Assembly (NCBI RefSeq): GCF_010669145.1
Contig: NZ_CP048637.1
Span: 275,369-339,368 of the forward strand
Direction: 5' to 3'
Length of the DNA: 64,000 nucleotides
DNA from: Rhizobium oryzihabitans
GTDB taxonomy: Bacteria > Pseudomonadota > Alphaproteobacteria > Rhizobiales > Rhizobiaceae
Under the pieces are notes generated by a model. It was not told the DNA's origin. It saw only the letters and a list, made by a program, of their open reading frames with translations, and searched no databases. The position numbers and the translations under genes were made by a program. Below are positions 24,837 to 33,440 of the stretch, piece after piece. Within the stretch, counting starts at the first letter, position 1. Every line of letters begins with the position of its first letter.

Positions 24837-25028
24837 CTACGCAGAATTGAGCCAGTCATAGAATGAACCCGCCAATTCGTTGAGTCGACCTTCACTATGA
24901 AAACACGCCAGCCGCTCATTCTCACCGCCCGGATCACCGAACAGGATCTCTAGCCGTTCGACTGCCTCAAGCAAGCGCATTTTCCTCATGATCGGAATTT
25001 TCTTTGCGGCCATCTGACTATGTTTCAT
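24837..25028 (-). CDS. Small hypothetical protein (63 aa)
   Basis: A 63-residue peptide with a basic N-terminus (MKHSQMAAKKIPIMRKMRLL) and a helical body. AAAGG lies only two bases from the ATG, a poor spacing. No family is recognised. It is convergent with LysR and divergent from the truncated TonB receptor. Support is weak. Confidence 0.3.
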   Translation of the reverse strand: MKHSQMAAKKIPIMRKMRLLEAVERLEILFGDPGGENERLACFHSEGRLNELAGSFYDWLNSA

Positions 25029-25403
25029 CGCCTTTCAGGCGAATATTGCGGGTAGATTGTAAACATACTCGAGGATGGGGTGGCGTCTACGCGGAGCTTG
25101 TGTGACTCCACGCGGACTTGAGGTCTGCATTCATACATTGGCTGGGTGGTCAGGACATGCAGACGTGGCGGCCGCCACTATCGTCCAGAACAAGCTTGCA
25201 CGCAACTCGGCCAACGTCTTGTATGAACAACTGGCAAGCGCATTCGAACCGCGGTCGTCGAAGGTATGGATTGATGGGAATATCTCGTCGAACCGTGGAC
25301 GGATAAATAAAGTTGACCATTTAATTCATCTTTGAACTTGATTCTTTTTGTCATATTAATTAGCACGCCGCCGGGACCTTCGTAATTTTCTAAAGGGGCG
25401 GGT
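25029..25403. other. Upstream region of the TonB receptor; no gene seen
   Basis: Short frames here (25075-25335) have no ribosome binding site or recognisable protein. The last 80 bases are AT-rich and should contain the receptor promoter. Confidence 0.4.
25331..25348 (+). promoter_or_regulatory. Possible iron-responsive element before TonB receptor
   Basis: TTTGAACTTGATTCTTTT loosely resembles the inverted-repeat iron control elements (TTTAGAA...TTCTAAA type) found before haem-uptake genes in Rhizobiales. The match is imperfect and this is only a candidate. Confidence 0.2.
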
Positions 25404-26061
25404 ATGCGACACGTTCGTACAATGGGCCGAAAGGCCGTTTTCTCACGTCATTTTCAAGCCATTACGGCATCAGTTGCAGCCATCGGAATGCTCACGGGCA
25501 CGTCAGCAATGGCACAGGACGCAGATAGCGCAACACACTCATACGAAACTAGCAGCGAAACCACAGTGCTGGAAAAGATCGTTGTGATGTCGACGCGTAA
25601 AACAAAGCGTGTTCTCGACGTACCGCAATCAATTTCGGTTATCACACGCGAAGAACTGGACGACCACAATGTGCGCGATATTCAGGATCTTGTACGCCAT
25701 GAACCAGGAGTGAGTGTCGGTCGCAGCACGTCACTGACCAATCCATGGGGCCAACTTAACGGCTTCACAATCCGCGGCATGAGCGGTAACCGCGTCCAGC
25801 TTACCGTAGATGGCTCTCGCGTGCAGGAACAGATCACCGATGGAAGCCGCGACTTCTTCGACATGGACAATTTCCGGGCGGTGGAAATCGTCAAGGGACC
25901 AAATTCCGTCTTATGGGGAGCTGACGCTGTCGGAGGCTCTGTTATGTTCCAGACGCTCGACCCCTCGGATCTCTTGACGGACAAGAGCAAACCATGGGCT
26001 CTTCGCGTAAAGACAGGCTATGACAGTTTCGACAAAAGCTGGAAAAAGCAGGTTATCGGCG
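25404..26061 (+). pseudogene. TonB-dependent (haem/siderophore-type) receptor, 3'-truncated by IS
   Basis: The first ~219 residues of an outer-membrane TonB-dependent receptor. It has a signal peptide ending near TSAMAQ, a plug domain with TRKTKRVLDVPQSISVITRE, IRGMSGNRVQLTVDGSRV and VEIVKGPNSVLWGADAVGG, and the start of the barrel. The sequence around the plug resembles haemoglobin/haem receptors. It is cut at 26061 by the second IS6-family copy, and the residual frame reads into the IS. No downstream part was found in the window, so it cannot form a barrel and should be non-functional. Confidence 0.85.
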
Positions 26062-26867
26062 GGCGTTGTCACGTTGTTCGACTGAGGCCGGACGAAGCAC
26101 TTTCAGTTAAACTCAGGCAGTTGCGCCGGTCACGGCCTTCCAGTGCGCCATGGCGCGGATCCGATGAATGTGGGTGGCGAGGGCGGAGTGTTTTTGATGC
26201 GACGGGACGAAATGATTTCTAACCGCTGAAAACACGGGGACAAATTGTTGCAGACTGCCGACGGATCGGAAGCCCTGCATCACTCGTTCTCGTTTTCGCA
26301 GCAGCAGATGGGAATTTTCCGCACGGTTGTTAAGGCCCTTGTGTGATCTATGTTCAATGGCCGGCATCACATCTCGCTTTGCCGCCCCGTATGAACGCAG
26401 TTTATCGGTGACAATCCTCTTTGGCGCGAGGCCTTGCTTCTTCAGCAGCCTGATCAGCAATCGCTTGGCAGCCTTGGTGTCTCGACGGGTCTGCACGATC
26501 TCGTCGAGAACATATCCGTCCTGGTCGACGGCTCGCCAAAGCCAATGCTTTCGCCCGCCGATCGTCACGACCACTTCGTCCAGATGCCAGATATCCTCTC
26601 GCGACGGCGTCTTTCTGCGCAGTCGCTTTGCGTAGGCCGCACCGAATTTCCGGCCCCAGCGCCGGATCGTTTCGTAGGACACGACAATGCCGCGCTCCAG
26701 CAGCATTTCTTCCACCAGCCGCAGGCTTAACGGGAACCGGAAATACAGCCAGACGGCATGGGCGATGATATGCGGTGGGAAACGGTGGTTCTTGTAGCTG
26801 ATGGTCGGCGTGCTCATCACGTCCGGTTATCCGTCAACCGTTAAGCCACGAACAACGTGACAACGCC
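26062..26867 (-). mobile_element. IS6-family insertion sequence, copy 2
   Basis: An 806-bp element with the same 19-bp terminal repeats and length as copy 1 (21539-22344), in inverted orientation. Flanking octamers (TATCGGCG, ACTTCTTG) do not match. The two copies bracket a 3.7-kb segment (hydrolase, LysR, truncated receptor) as a composite-transposon-like unit. Confidence 0.9.
26113..26817 (-). CDS. IS6-family transposase (copy 2)
   Basis: A 234-residue DDE transposase nearly identical to copy 1, with the same DIWHLDEVVV, IVTDKLRSYG and NRAENSH catalytic segments. The few differences include G for A in KKQGLAPKR, and N and L in LNNRAENSHLLLRKR. The frame is intact, so it could be active. 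The start is the ATG after a GTG codon, as in copy 1. Confidence 0.9.
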   Translation of the reverse strand: MSTPTISYKNHRFPPHIIAHAVWLYFRFPLSLRLVEEMLLERGIVVSYETIRRWGRKFGAAYAKRLRRKTPSREDIWHLDEVVVTIGGRKHWLWRAVDQDGYVLDEIVQTRRDTKAAKRLLIRLLKKQGLAPKRIVTDKLRSYGAAKRDVMPAIEHRSHKGLNNRAENSHLLLRKRERVMQGFRSVGSLQQFVPVFSAVRNHFVPSHQKHSALATHIHRIRAMAHWKAVTGATA

Positions 26868-27529
26868 ACTTCTTGGCCTATCGAGAAGCGATGTTAGGAT
26901 ATGCGAACAGGTCTTACCGTGATCCAACATCGGGAACAGAGAGATACTCAAATTTGCACGGCGTGGGCAACACTCGATTTGCGATGTTGGGGCCTTCGCT
27001 CCCGCTGCCTGAAATCGTGCACTTTCCTTTCGAGCCAATTCGAGAATGAAGCGAAACAAAGTTATTTGTTGTTACATTTGCTGAGTTTCGACCCGTAATA
27101 GGAATACATTTCTAAATGAGTTCCCCCTTTGTCTGCAGCGTAAAAATAAACTCTATCTCCAGAGTTTGAAGACGTGTCGGTAGGCATCGTCGAAAGTCGA
27201 GCGTGTTTTTGATGTGGTACATGCATATCTGGTCGCGACCGAATCTACCTCAGCTGTGAAGTATCAGCGGACAACTGTCTTTGAGACTGGCCTGAGAAGG
27301 ATACTAACGTTCGCTTCGTTGATCAGATCTACCATTCCAAATAGCAAGATATGCGGCGAAGAAAGATGCCTCTTCGTCCAGCTCACGCATTGGATGTCAC
27401 AATCTTTCGAGTTGGTTCAAATCCAGATAGACCGAGTGAGTTGCCCATTTAGTGGCCGATGTCACCGGAAAAGAAGTGTCAAGTTGAAAATCGGGTCGTA
27501 ATCATTTATTCTTACTTATAGAGAATTTT
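26868..27529. other. No gene seen (AT-richer junction region)
   Basis: About 660 bases between the IS and the amino-sugar island with only short frames lacking ribosome binding sites. It is more AT-rich than the plasmid backbone, like the island that follows, and may be its native upstream flank. Confidence 0.4.
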
Positions 27530-27544
27530 GGAATTGATAATTCC
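27530..27544. promoter_or_regulatory. Palindrome 1 of the amino-sugar island (candidate RpiR operator)
   Basis: GGAATT-GAT-AATTCC, a 6-3-6 inverted repeat 76 bases before the HAD phosphatase start. Closely similar 15-bp palindromes lie upstream of the rpiR/murA pair (33333-33347) and of murQ (35618-35632). The island's RpiR regulator is the obvious candidate to bind them. Confidence 0.5.
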
Positions 27545-27620
27545 GTTTTGATTTGTCAGAGTGTGTGTCTACGGAAGGATGCGAGAGGTCCTTCTCAACG
27601 CGGCTTGAGGAGAGCAGTGG

Positions 27621-28262
27621 ATGATTGGGCAAACGCGACACAACGACGATCAGCTTTTCGTCCTTGATGTGGGAGGGGTGTTCATTTCGCTGGATATCGG
27701 CAAAAGGCGTGCTGCGCTTGAAGCCGGTGGCCTCTGGCAGGCGAATGCCATTCCCGACGCCTTCCTTCTTGAAGCCAACATGCAGTTCCGTCTCGGGCGC
27801 ATCAGCGAAGAGGATTATCTTCATAGCGTTAAACCTATCTACGGCCTTAGTACCGAGCAGGTCATACAGGCGGAAACGGCATTGCTGGCCGATGTCTTGG
27901 AAGAAATGGCAAGTTTTGTACGCAGCCTTAAATCCGCTTACCGTATCGTCTGTCTTTCCAATACCCATGCGCTTCATTGGAAGCATATTTACGAACATAT
28001 GCTAGGTCCGGACTTCTTCGATACCTGTTACCTCTCACACGAGATGGGTATGGAGAAGCCCGAGGAAGACATCTACCGAGCGGTCCAGCAACACGAGAAG
28101 GTGCCACCAGAGCGGATCATCTTTGTCGACGATACGCTGGAAAACATTCAAACTGCACGCCGATTGGGGTGGAACAGCATCCACCACATCAGCGCCGCAG
28201 ACACGATTGCAACCATTGAAAAAGCGCTGATGCGGAAACCAACTGCACGCCAGCGATCTTAG
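27621..28262 (+). CDS. HAD-superfamily phosphatase (YihX-like)
   Basis: A 213-residue HAD hydrolase. Motif I is FVLDVGGVF (Asp16 nucleophile, with the second Asp replaced by Gly as in the YihX branch), motif II CLSNTH, motif III GMEKPEEDIYRAV and motif IV IFVDDTLENI. The cap is the short helical type inserted after motif I. It is the first gene of a unit with the ABC importer (21-base gap to the ATPase gene). Given MurQ and a sugar kinase in the same island, an amino-sugar phosphate is a plausible substrate, by analogy with the HAD enzyme MupP of peptidoglycan recycling. That assignment is inferred from context. Confidence 0.8.
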   Translation: MIGQTRHNDDQLFVLDVGGVFISLDIGKRRAALEAGGLWQANAIPDAFLLEANMQFRLGRISEEDYLHSVKPIYGLSTEQVIQAETALLADVLEEMASFVRSLKSAYRIVCLSNTHALHWKHIYEHMLGPDFFDTCYLSHEMGMEKPEEDIYRAVQQHEKVPPERIIFVDDTLENIQTARRLGWNSIHHISAADTIATIEKALMRKPTARQRS

Positions 28263-28283
28263 ATTACAGACGGAGTTAAAGAT

Positions 28284-29354
28284 TTGGCTCGATTGTCATT
28301 GCGCGGCATCAAGAAGCGTTTCAAAGCTATCGAGGTTCTCCATGGCGTAGACCTTGATGTGAACGACCGCGAACTCATCGTCTTCGTCGGCCCGTCTGGC
28401 TGCGGAAAGTCGACATTGTTACGCCTGATCGCGGGCCTTGATCCGATCAGCGATGGCGAATTTCTGCTGAACGGCCAGCGGATGAACGAGTTGGCACCAT
28501 CCCGTCGCGGCATCGCTATGGTGTTCCAGTCCTATGCGCTCTACCCTCATATGAATGTCTATGAAAATATGGCCTTCGGTGCGCGTCTCATGGGTCTTGG
28601 CAAAGCCGAGGTGGAAGCACGAATTCAGGAAGCCACACACATGCTACGGCTAGAGGCTCTTCTGGAGCGTAAGCCACGGGAACTTTCGGGCGGACAGCGT
28701 CAGCGCGTGGCAATTGGTCGAGCGCTTGTGCGAAAGCCGCAGCTTTTGCTTCTCGACGAGCCGCTCTCCAACCTCGATGCGGCACTGCGCTCAGAGGTAC
28801 GGCTGGAGATTGCGCGTCTTCACCGGGAAATCGGCGGCACGACGATCTATGTAACTCACGATCAGGTTGAAGCTATGACGCTCGCAGACAGGATCGTGGT
28901 TATGAACGGTGGGCGGATCGAGCAGTTTGGTTCGCCGCGCGAGCTTTATGAGACACCCGCCAATACTTTCGTTGCAAACTTCATCGGCTCGCCGCGCATG
29001 GCCATGCTGAGCGTCGAGCGCGAAGGAGACCGATTGGTCGCGCCAGGCGTTGGTGAGATCAACCTCTCGCGGCTTCCTTCCGCGCGTGATCGCGAACTGC
29101 TTTTGGGTGTTCGTCCCGACGGCATGAACATCTCGTCTGATCTGCACGGCGACGGCTTCTCCGCCGAGGTCGTCTACACCGAATATCTTGGAGACAGCGC
29201 TTATGTTTATGTGCGGATGGGAGATGCCGCGCCGGTCTCCATTCGCTGCACGCCTGACACCCAGTTTGTATCGGGCACCCCGGTCAGAGTGAGCGTCGCG
29301 CCGGACCGGCTTCACTTCTTCAGCCGTGAAACCTCTGAGCGACTTGCCGTCTAA
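28284..29354 (+). CDS. Sugar ABC importer ATPase (UgpC/MsmK type)
   Basis: A 356-residue ATPase of the CUT1 carbohydrate importers. Walker A is GPSGCGKST (36-44), the Q-loop is VFQSYALYPHM, the signature LSGGQRQRVAIGRAL (134-148), Walker B LLLLDEPLSNLD (154-165) and the switch His is in YVTHDQVEAMTLADR. A C-terminal TOBE/OB regulatory domain (about 240-350; LLGVRPDGM) follows. The start is TTG with GGAG nine bases upstream. It is second in the operon HAD-ATPase-binding protein-permease-permease, so it energises that transporter. Confidence 0.9.
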   Translation: MARLSLRGIKKRFKAIEVLHGVDLDVNDRELIVFVGPSGCGKSTLLRLIAGLDPISDGEFLLNGQRMNELAPSRRGIAMVFQSYALYPHMNVYENMAFGARLMGLGKAEVEARIQEATHMLRLEALLERKPRELSGGQRQRVAIGRALVRKPQLLLLDEPLSNLDAALRSEVRLEIARLHREIGGTTIYVTHDQVEAMTLADRIVVMNGGRIEQFGSPRELYETPANTFVANFIGSPRMAMLSVEREGDRLVAPGVGEINLSRLPSARDRELLLGVRPDGMNISSDLHGDGFSAEVVYTEYLGDSAYVYVRMGDAAPVSIRCTPDTQFVSGTPVRVSVAPDRLHFFSRETSERLAV

Positions 29355-29394
29355 GTGGTCGAACCATAGTCAATAAAAAAGGAGAGAGGAACAT

Positions 29395-30633
29395 ATGAAA
29401 AAACTTATTTTGGGAGCGGCTATCGCCTGCTCATCCCTAATGTCTGCAACCGCGACGTTTGCGACCGAGCTGACATTTTGGACTTGGCGCCAAGAAGATA
29501 AAGCCGAATATGAAAAATTCTTCGACGATTTCACCAAGGCTAACCCTGACATTACCATCAGGTTTGAGGCTTTCGAGGCGACGAGCTACAATACAGTGCT
29601 TTCCACTGCGCTTGCTGGCGGCAAGGGTCCGGATTTGATGATGACCCGCACCTATGGCGGCATTGAGAGTCTTGCGGGAGCCGGCTACCTGATGCCGCTT
29701 GATGACAAGAAGGTGCCTGCCATCAAGGGTTTCTCAGAACCCGCTCTTGCCTCCAGCACCATGCGCTCAGACAAGACGCTCTATGCTGTTCCCGCAGCCA
29801 GCCAGACCATGCTGGTGATCTACAATACGGAGATATTCCAGAAGAACGGCATCTCCGAGCCGAGGAGCTGGGACGAATTGATAGCCGCTTGCGAAACGCT
29901 GAAGGCAGCCGGCATCATGCCTTTTGCCAACGGAACTGCAACTGGATGGCAGAATGAAACAATCGTTTCGGCTTTGACCTCGTCCATCATGGGAAAAGCC
30001 TTCTATGCAGACCTGATGGCAGGCAAGACGGACTTCAACGACAAACGCTATATTGAGGCGCTGACGAAGCTCAAGGAAATCTCCAAGTACTTCCCGGAAG
30101 GTTTCGTTGGTCTTGATTACGCCTCTGCTCAACAACTCTTTACCTCTGAGATGGCAGGCATGTTTGCAGGCGGTTCTTTCGAGCTTGCCAATTTTGTCAA
30201 GCAGAACCCGGCACTAAAGATGGGCGTGTTTGCCGCTCCTGGTCTGAAGGCAGAAGACGAGAAGCTTGTCGGCTTGTTCTTCGATTCCGGTTTTGGCGCC
30301 AATGCCAAGCCGAAGGATGAAGCTGCGGCGCTGAAATTCGTGAACTATGCGGCCAGCAAGGAATTCGCACAGCCGTTCGCCAACCGCTTGAGCAACGTGT
30401 CCGCAGTTCCTGGGGTTACCTTTGACAGCGAGCTTTTGGCCAAAGTGGCGGAACTCAACACGAACTCCATCGCCTATATGACACTAGTGAACTTCCGTTA
30501 CGGAGAGCCGACCGGCTCCACGCTCATTCAGGCGGGCGTCTCCAAGCTGCTGAATGGTCAGGCGACACCAGCCGATGTCGGCAAGTCGATGACCGACGGC
30601 CTTGCCGCCTGGTACGCACCGTTCAAGAAGTAA
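29395..30633 (+). CDS. Sugar ABC transporter substrate-binding protein
   Basis: A 412-residue periplasmic binding protein of the CUT1 cluster (family 1). It starts with a typical signal peptide (MKKLILGAAIACSSLMSATA, cleavage near TFA-TE). LTFWTWRQEDKAEYEKFF, GPDLMMTRTYGG and YNTEIFQKNGISEPRSWDEL are standard for oligosaccharide- and sugar-binding members. A strong AGGAGAGAGG site precedes the ATG. It should capture the sugar for the two permeases that follow. The ligand cannot be read from sequence; the surrounding genes suggest MurNAc, GlcNAc or a muropeptide sugar. Confidence 0.9.
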   Translation: MKKLILGAAIACSSLMSATATFATELTFWTWRQEDKAEYEKFFDDFTKANPDITIRFEAFEATSYNTVLSTALAGGKGPDLMMTRTYGGIESLAGAGYLMPLDDKKVPAIKGFSEPALASSTMRSDKTLYAVPAASQTMLVIYNTEIFQKNGISEPRSWDELIAACETLKAAGIMPFANGTATGWQNETIVSALTSSIMGKAFYADLMAGKTDFNDKRYIEALTKLKEISKYFPEGFVGLDYASAQQLFTSEMAGMFAGGSFELANFVKQNPALKMGVFAAPGLKAEDEKLVGLFFDSGFGANAKPKDEAAALKFVNYAASKEFAQPFANRLSNVSAVPGVTFDSELLAKVAELNTNSIAYMTLVNFRYGEPTGSTLIQAGVSKLLNGQATPADVGKSMTDGLAAWYAPFKK

Positions 30634-30695
30634 TGTTGCAGTGGGCCGTCGAGCTATAGGCGGCCCACCTATTTAATCCCGCGAGGATCGTCTCG

Positions 30696-31616
30696 ATGAT
30701 TTCAAGCCAGTTAACTGGTCGAAGATTATGGATTGCAGCGCTTCTCGTGCCGCCCATCGCCTTTATGTGCCTGTTTCTCGTATACCCTATCATGTCGGCC
30801 TTTGCATATGCCTTTTACGAGTGGCGCGGGCTGGCGCGAGGCGAATTCGTCTGGTTGGCCAATTTCCAACGGGTGCTGTTTGAATATCCCTTCTCAGAGC
30901 GCACCATCAACGCATTCAAGCACAATATATTCGTTTTCTTCGCACTTATGGTTCTGCAAAATGGCCTTGGTTTCATTCTCGCCTATTGCCTCTGGCGCGA
31001 ACTTTGGGGCGCGCGTTTTCACCGTATCGCCGTCTTTCTTCCGGTCGTATTGTCTACCGTCATTGTGGGCCTGCTGTGGAAGCTTTTCTACCACCCGCTT
31101 TTCGGTGTGGTGAACGCTACGCTTCGTGCAGTGGGCCTTGAGTCGTTGGCGCAACCGTGGCTCGGGCAGGATTCCACTGCACTCACCGCTATTGTCGTCG
31201 CCAATGCGTGGCACATGGTGGGTTTCCCTACGCTGGTTTTTCTCGCTGGGATGCAGCGCATCCCCTCGGAAATTCTAGATGCAGTGCGCATGGAGACTGA
31301 GAGCGAATGGGTCAAAATGAGCAAAATTGTCTGGCCGCTGGTTGCTCCTTCGGCAACGGTTGTCTTCACACTTCTCTTCGTCGGCGCGTTCAACTGGTTT
31401 GAGATGCCCTTCATTATGGCAGGCGTCGATGGTTCGCCACATGGCGCAACGGATGTTCTGGGCCTATATTTCTACCGCACCGCGTTCGGCAGCATGTCGG
31501 CGTCGGCGGAAAACTTCGGCCCCGGTAGTGCGCTGGCTGTGCTGATTTTCCTCTTCATCGCGGTGGTTTCCAGCTTTATAACTATCAAGCTGCGCAAGCG
31601 GGAGATTCAGCTGTGA
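30696..31616 (+). CDS. Sugar ABC transporter permease 1 (MalF-like)
   Basis: A 306-residue inner-membrane permease with about six transmembrane helices: LWIAALLVPPIAFMCLFLVY is the first, and AVLIFLFIAVVSSFITIKL the last. The cytoplasmic coupling (EAA) loop lies at about IPSEILDAVRMETESEWVKM, the contact site for the ATPase. It belongs to the binding-protein-dependent CUT1 permeases, MalF-like by gene order. It overlaps the next permease by four bases (GTGA), showing coupled translation. Confidence 0.9.
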   Translation: MISSQLTGRRLWIAALLVPPIAFMCLFLVYPIMSAFAYAFYEWRGLARGEFVWLANFQRVLFEYPFSERTINAFKHNIFVFFALMVLQNGLGFILAYCLWRELWGARFHRIAVFLPVVLSTVIVGLLWKLFYHPLFGVVNATLRAVGLESLAQPWLGQDSTALTAIVVANAWHMVGFPTLVFLAGMQRIPSEILDAVRMETESEWVKMSKIVWPLVAPSATVVFTLLFVGAFNWFEMPFIMAGVDGSPHGATDVLGLYFYRTAFGSMSASAENFGPGSALAVLIFLFIAVVSSFITIKLRKREIQL

Positions 31617-32461
31617 AAAATGCTTCCGATAGCAGCACATTCCGGACCTTCGGCTGGGATGGTCTCATCCAGATCCTGTTGATTGGCAACAGCATTGTTA
31701 TGCTGGCGCCGATCGCGATCATGGTATTTTCCGCCTTCAAGACGAATGCGCAGATTTTTCAGTCCCCCTTTTCTATTCCAGACTTCACCAATGTGAACAG
31801 CATCTTGAGAGTGTGGAACGAAACGGACTTCATGCTCTACATGGGAAACTCGCTGATCGTCACGAGCGCGTCGATCGCCCTGATCCTCATTCTCGGAACC
31901 ATGGCGGCATATGCCATAGCGCGGTACGAATTTCGCGGATCTGGCCTCATACTGCTCTTCTTCCTCGCGGGGCTGACCCTCCCTTTGAAGCTCGCCATCA
32001 TTCCGCTCTTCATCCAGATGCGAGATTTTGGTTTGATCGATTCGCGGCTGTCGCTGATCTTCATCTATGTGGCAACCGGCCTGCCGACCACCGTCTTCAT
32101 TATGACTGGCTTCATTCGCAGTTTGCCGAATGAACTTGAGGACGCCGCTCGAATGGATGGTGCGAATGAAGCTCGGATCATGTGGTCGATCATGTTGCCG
32201 CTGGTCCGGCCAGCCATGGTGATCGCTGCCATCCAGAATGTAGTGCCGATCTGGAACGACTTCTTCTTCCCGCTGATCTTCATCCAGAACAACAATCTGA
32301 AGACCCTACCACAGGGGCTTACCACCTTCATGGGTGAATTCGGGACCGACTGGGGCGTTCTCTTCTCAGGACTTACACTATCGGCGCTCCCTATCATCGT
32401 CCTCTATATCGCTCTTTCACGGCAGTTCATCAACGGCATGACGGCAGGCGCTATCAAATAG
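31613..32461 (+). CDS. Sugar ABC transporter permease 2 (MalG-like)
   Basis: A 282-residue inner-membrane permease starting with GTG that overlaps the stop of permease 1. It has about six transmembrane helices (IQILLIGNSIVMLAPIAIMV first). The EAA loop SLPNELEDAARMDGANE is the usual LPxELEEAAxIDGA motif of MalG-like subunits. It completes the importer. It is convergent with rpiR at a distance of nine bases. Confidence 0.9.
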   Translation: MKNASDSSTFRTFGWDGLIQILLIGNSIVMLAPIAIMVFSAFKTNAQIFQSPFSIPDFTNVNSILRVWNETDFMLYMGNSLIVTSASIALILILGTMAAYAIARYEFRGSGLILLFFLAGLTLPLKLAIIPLFIQMRDFGLIDSRLSLIFIYVATGLPTTVFIMTGFIRSLPNELEDAARMDGANEARIMWSIMLPLVRPAMVIAAIQNVVPIWNDFFFPLIFIQNNNLKTLPQGLTTFMGEFGTDWGVLFSGLTLSALPIIVLYIALSRQFINGMTAGAIK

Positions 32462-32470
32462 CGATGCTGT

Positions 32471-33319
32471 TCATGATTTGAGTATGGAGACCGCTGCTTC
32501 GCTGGCGTGAATGGCTTCGTTCGCGCCTGGAAGCTTCGCTATCAGCAGTAGGAACAAGAGATCGCAGATGGCAAGCTGCGCATCGCGTGAGGTTATGGCT
32601 GATGAACGAACGCGCTCCTCATCTGCCACCGTGTAAAGCGAGATGTCAGCAAGCCGGCCCAGCCGACTGCCCTGCAGACCAGTCAGCGTGATGACTTTTG
32701 CTCCGCATTTTCGGGCAAGTTCAGCCAGCCGGATCGTTTCGTTGTTGCTGCCAGCTTGCGAGATGGCAAAGAGAACGTCGCTTTCCCGCAGCGAGGCGGC
32801 GTTGGCCATCTGCACATGGGGATCCCGGTCCATGAGCACCATAAGACCAAGTTTCAACAACTTATACGAGAAGTCTCTCGCAACGAGGGAAGAAGCGCCA
32901 ATACCAGCAAGATGTATACGCCGTGCCCTGACCAAAGCGGCAACAGCCCGCTTCACAGCTTCCTCCGAATTCACCTGCATGGTCTGCTGCATGGCTGAAA
33001 CCTTGCTCGCCACCAGCTTTTGCTGGATTGTGACGTAGTTGTCGCCAGCCTCGATTGTGCCGTGGATCATACCGGACGGCACACGCCATTCCTGTGCCTT
33101 GGCTTTCGTTACCGCTAGTTTTAGTTGCTGATAGCCCTCATACCCGATCTTCTGGGAGAACTTGACCACGCTCGATTGGCTGCGACCTGTGGCACCAGCT
33201 AGTTCCGCCGAGGAAAGTTGAACCATCCGGTCAGGATCCTCAATGATGAACTGACCGATCTGGCGTTCGGCATCGGTCATCGAATCCAGCTTCGCTTGAA
33301 TTACCTTCAAAACGGACAT
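32471..33319 (-). CDS. RpiR/MurR-family transcriptional regulator
   Basis: A 282-residue regulator with the N-terminal RpiR helix-turn-helix (about 1-77; TDAERQIGQFIIEDPDRM, ATGRSQSSVVKFSQKIGYEG). A SIS sugar-phosphate-binding domain follows (about 120-260; IHLAGIGASSLVARDFSYKL, LFAISQAGSNNETIRLAEL). E. coli MurR of the same family represses murQP and is induced by MurNAc-6-phosphate. Here it lies between the ABC operon and the murA-kinase operon, divergent from the latter, with a palindrome (33333-33347) 14 bases before its own start. It is probably an autoregulated repressor of the island. Confidence 0.85.
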   Translation of the reverse strand: MSVLKVIQAKLDSMTDAERQIGQFIIEDPDRMVQLSSAELAGATGRSQSSVVKFSQKIGYEGYQQLKLAVTKAKAQEWRVPSGMIHGTIEAGDNYVTIQQKLVASKVSAMQQTMQVNSEEAVKRAVAALVRARRIHLAGIGASSLVARDFSYKLLKLGLMVLMDRDPHVQMANAASLRESDVLFAISQAGSNNETIRLAELARKCGAKVITLTGLQGSRLGRLADISLYTVADEERVRSSAITSRDAQLAICDLLFLLLIAKLPGANEAIHASEAAVSILKS

Positions 33320-33332
33320 AATCCCTCTCTGC

Positions 33333-33347
33333 GGAATAAGATATTCA
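33333..33347. promoter_or_regulatory. Palindrome 2 of the amino-sugar island (candidate RpiR operator)
   Basis: GGAATA-AGA-TATTCA, one base short of a perfect 6-3-6 inverted repeat. It lies in the 121-base divergent region between rpiR and murA. A related half-site (GGAATATTATAG) follows at about 33365. Confidence 0.5.
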
Positions 33348-33440
33348 AAAAATGAAAATTATCTGGAATATTATAGCGCCTATCTTATGATTGGCCATCC
33401 CCGAATCCTGCAAGCGCAGTTCTGACCCGGAAGGCCTCCC

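Noticed and set aside
26841..27098. Short frames between the IS and the amino-sugar island
   Set aside because: They lack ribosome binding sites and protein-like composition and partly lie in the IS end.
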